Shown here: in pieces, positions 62,329 to 64,000 of the stretch
Layout: every line of letters begins with the position of its first letter
Position numbering within the stretch: the stretch's first letter is position 1
Program-made: the position numbers and the translations under genes
Origin: Pseudobacteriovorax antillogorgiicola
Lineage (GTDB): Bacteria > Bdellovibrionota_B > Oligoflexia > Oligoflexales > Oligoflexaceae
Reading direction: 5' to 3'
Length of the DNA stretch: 64,000 nucleotides
NCBI RefSeq assembly: GCF_900177345.1
Contig: NZ_FWZT01000029.1
Coordinates: 1-64,000, forward strand
Notes under the pieces: generated by a model
Told to the model about the DNA's origin: nothing
Seen by the model: the letters and a program-made list of their open reading frames with translations, nothing else
The model's database searches: none

Positions 62329-63744
62329 TCACTTTTTTAAGAGGTAAGGAAGTGGAGATCCTCTGTCTCCATTTGAGTATTGCTCAGCATTAAGTCTGTA
62401 GTCACCAAAGCCAGGCGATCCGTTTTCCCATTGATTTTTACTTAAGCCCATAGCAGTCATGATAGATATAAGTAACTCATTGTAAGGTCGTCCCCAATAT
62501 GGACCACTAGCAAGCCCAGGTTTGAGTGTTAGGTGTTGACTATAGTCAATATATAAATTGTGGTTTAGTGAACTACTTCCTCCAAAGAGAATGGCGGGCA
62601 TATCGAGAGACTTGTGAGAATTAAGGACCGCAAAATCATCACATCCAAGCTCATTTCCCCAGAATATCAGTGTGTTGTCAAGATATGTTTCACCAGTCTC
62701 TTCATCTTCAACTTCATCAAGAAGCTCTAGAAGGTATTTCACCCGGTCGGAGTACCATCGGGCTATTGTTAAGGTGTGATCAATCATCTGAGCATGGGTA
62801 GCATAATGATGATTAACAGTCATACCTGGGAGGAAACTGTATTTTCGCTCTTCTTGGCCATGGCCTAGTTGAAGAGTAGCGACTCTAGTTGCGCCGCATT
62901 TTATTGCTTGTGCTAGAATTTCGGTTTGTGTCGCTATGAGAACTTCACAATTTTCAATTGAATTTTCAAATATATCAGGTTTTTTGAAACTACAATGAGA
63001 AGATAAACCCAGCCTACGCTGAGTTTCTGAAAGAAAGTCCAAGTGTTGCTCGATTTTCTCTCTATCTCTCTGTGTAATTTTTTGCGATGAAGTCAGCTCT
63101 TTATACAGTTGGTATACTGTTTCCAAAAGTGGCGAGTTGCCACTAGAGTGTGAGTTAAAAATAAGTTCGTATACCGAACGAGGTTGCTCAATCGGGACGA
63201 TTGGTTCAAAGCCGTACTCTGTGTGTCTTACAGACAATGGTAGCGTAATTCTGCTAGTATCTCCCGCTACTGTGAGAAGATTTAATGACTTCAATGCCAC
63301 TGAATAACTACTGTAATCAAGGCACTCGGCAATAACTTGGTCTATTGTTTCACGCAAGTCTTTGGCGTCTGCGAAACCACTAAGCATCTTTGTTGCCATA
63401 TGAGTGTTATCATTTTGTGCAGTTAGATCCAGACCTCTTAATATGGTCATTTTTTCTTTAAAAGAATCAAATCTATTTTCGAGGATAGCACTAAGGGGCC
63501 CCTCGATATTAGATAGTCGTGCAACTCTTACATTATCGTCATGAATATGAAATGGTATGGATGACGGAATGTTCCAGTGCTTTATATGTTGACCATTTGG
63601 TGTAAAGATTGCGATAAATCTCTTAGGATAAGAGTGTTCGTTGGAACGGGCGGTTTTTGCCAAGGATAAACTTGGTATGAGAAACAAAAAGGAACGCAGT
63701 TGATCTATGACTTGCCTTCTACTATAAACATTACTTAATGCCAT
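62329..63744 (-). CDS. DUF1552 family protein
   Basis: The protein, about 470 residues, matches DUF1552: FIAIFTPNGQHIKHWNIP, RGLDLTAQNDNTHMATKML, GATRVATLQLGHGQEERKYSF, VNHHYATHAQMIDHTLTIARWYSDRV and DNTLIFWGNELGCDDFAVLNSHKSLDMPAILFGGSS. These secreted proteins are found paired with DUF1588/1592 cytochrome-like proteins, and their function is not known. Residues 20-36 are a moderate hydrophobic signal-like segment. ATG 63744 with GAAGG upstream overlaps the preceding gene; GTG 63753 is also open. It is convergent with the polysaccharide locus and probably not part of it. Confidence 0.85.
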   Translation of the reverse strand: MALSNVYSRRQVIDQLRSFLFLIPSLSLAKTARSNEHSYPKRFIAIFTPNGQHIKHWNIPSSIPFHIHDDNVRVARLSNIEGPLSAILENRFDSFKEKMTILRGLDLTAQNDNTHMATKMLSGFADAKDLRETIDQVIAECLDYSSYSVALKSLNLLTVAGDTSRITLPLSVRHTEYGFEPIVPIEQPRSVYELIFNSHSSGNSPLLETVYQLYKELTSSQKITQRDREKIEQHLDFLSETQRRLGLSSHCSFKKPDIFENSIENCEVLIATQTEILAQAIKCGATRVATLQLGHGQEERKYSFLPGMTVNHHYATHAQMIDHTLTIARWYSDRVKYLLELLDEVEDEETGETYLDNTLIFWGNELGCDDFAVLNSHKSLDMPAILFGGSSSLNHNLYIDYSQHLTLKPGLASGPYWGRPYNELLISIMTAMGLSKNQWENGSPGFGDYRLNAEQYSNGDRGSPLPYLLKK

Positions 63745-64000
63745 AGACTTCACCTTCGACTGTTCTAAAAGAGTCTGATATTAGGTATTTCTTGATAGCT
63801 TCTTTGATAGACATTGTATCGAACAAAGACGCGAGATAATGGACTTCCAAGTTTGACGGATTGTCGATCTTCTTACCGTAAGAAATTATTTGCTTAGCTA
63901 GACATGTCTGAATCATTCCTCTTTCAAGGAAAATTGTGAAGATGTCTTCCGGTTTATCAGCGACATAACTAGTTTCTTGGTAGGTAAATTCAACAAAGGA
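63731..64000 (-). CDS. C-terminal end of a DUF1588/DUF1585-type protein, cut by the window edge
   Basis: The open frame runs without a stop from the right edge to 63731. Near its end it reads TIFLERGMIQTCLAKQIISYG, then LASLFDTMSIKEAIKKYLISDSFRTVEG. This resembles the C-terminal DUF1585 stretch of the DUF1587/1592/1588/1585 proteins that travel with DUF1552. It overlaps the DUF1552 start by 14-23 bp, so the two are translationally coupled. The upstream domains (expected cytochrome-like) are outside the window. Confidence 0.7.
   Translation of the reverse strand, partial: SFVEFTYQETSYVADKPEDIFTIFLERGMIQTCLAKQIISYGKKIDNPSNLEVHYLASLFDTMSIKEAIKKYLISDSFRTVEGEVYGIK

Noticed and set aside
1-64000. 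tRNA, rRNA, CRISPR arrays and riboswitches
   Set aside because: I saw no cloverleaf-like, ribosomal or regularly spaced repeat sequences in the intergenic regions, all of which are short.

Overview
The window is almost entirely one very large surface-polysaccharide (O-antigen/capsule type) biosynthesis locus of a Gram-negative bacterium. The DNA is AT-rich by eye, with frequent GTG and TTG starts and tightly overlapping genes. The taxon cannot be fixed from this sequence. A paired DUF1588/DUF1585-type and DUF1552-type gene set at the right edge, together with lipopolysaccharide-style sugar genes, would fit the Bdellovibrionota/Oligoflexia or a similar group, but this is a guess.

Layout. (1) 1-1290: a putative gene start at the left edge, a decayed insertion-sequence transposase (286-1090, minus) and a perfect 30-bp-arm palindrome just before the first locus gene. 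(2) 1293-18040: galE, a membrane GT-C-like protein, an RgpF-like protein, a fused GT2-GT4 transferase, an ABC exporter pair (Wzm/Wzt with a C-terminal carbohydrate-binding domain), a polyprenyl-phosphate sugar phosphotransferase, a Wzy-like polymerase, a Wzz-topology protein, glycosyltransferases, a GMC oxidoreductase and an SDR. (3) 18058-23075 (minus): a complete WbpB-A-D-E-I set for UDP-2,3-diacetamido-2,3-dideoxy-mannuronic acid, divergent from an AsnB-type amidotransferase (23272). (4) 25179-29206: a GT4, an SDR and a WbpM-type 4,6-dehydratase. (5) 30138-33497: CDP-glucose genes rfbF and rfbG with an SDR and an RmlC-like cupin. (6) 33510-44362 (minus): an unusual operon that combines a KdsB-like cytidylyltransferase with an HpaI-like pyruvate aldolase, an inositol-monophosphatase-like phosphatase, a SIS isomerase, a Gfo/Idh oxidoreductase and a D-2-hydroxyacid dehydrogenase. 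It also holds an RfbE-like SDR and an RfbH-like 3-dehydratase that lacks the iron-sulfur cysteines. (7) 44602-53043: a GT-B-like protein, a DUF4910 aminopeptidase-like protein, an FAD enzyme, two methyltransferases, a GNAT/FemAB-like protein and an LIC12162-like transferase. (8) 53183-62323: an oxidoreductase, an acetyltransferase-aminotransferase fusion, two more DegT aminotransferases, an SDR, a GT2, a membrane protein and a PglD-like acyltransferase. (9) 62329-64000 (minus): DUF1552 and DUF1588/1585-type genes, apparently outside the polysaccharide locus.

How it works together. Cassettes for separate nucleotide sugars (UDP-diacetamido-uronate, UDP-6-deoxy-HexNAc, a CDP-(di)deoxyhexose, a putative CMP-ulosonate and further amino sugars) feed about a dozen transferases. 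Both ABC-type export and Wzy-type polymerisation functions are present, so more than one glycan or a hybrid assembly route is likely. Cassettes change orientation repeatedly and meet tail to tail with almost no spacer, as expected of a locus built by module exchange.

The two most promising leads are the KdsB + HpaI-aldolase cassette, which has no PEP-dependent synthase, and the cluster-less RfbH homologue.
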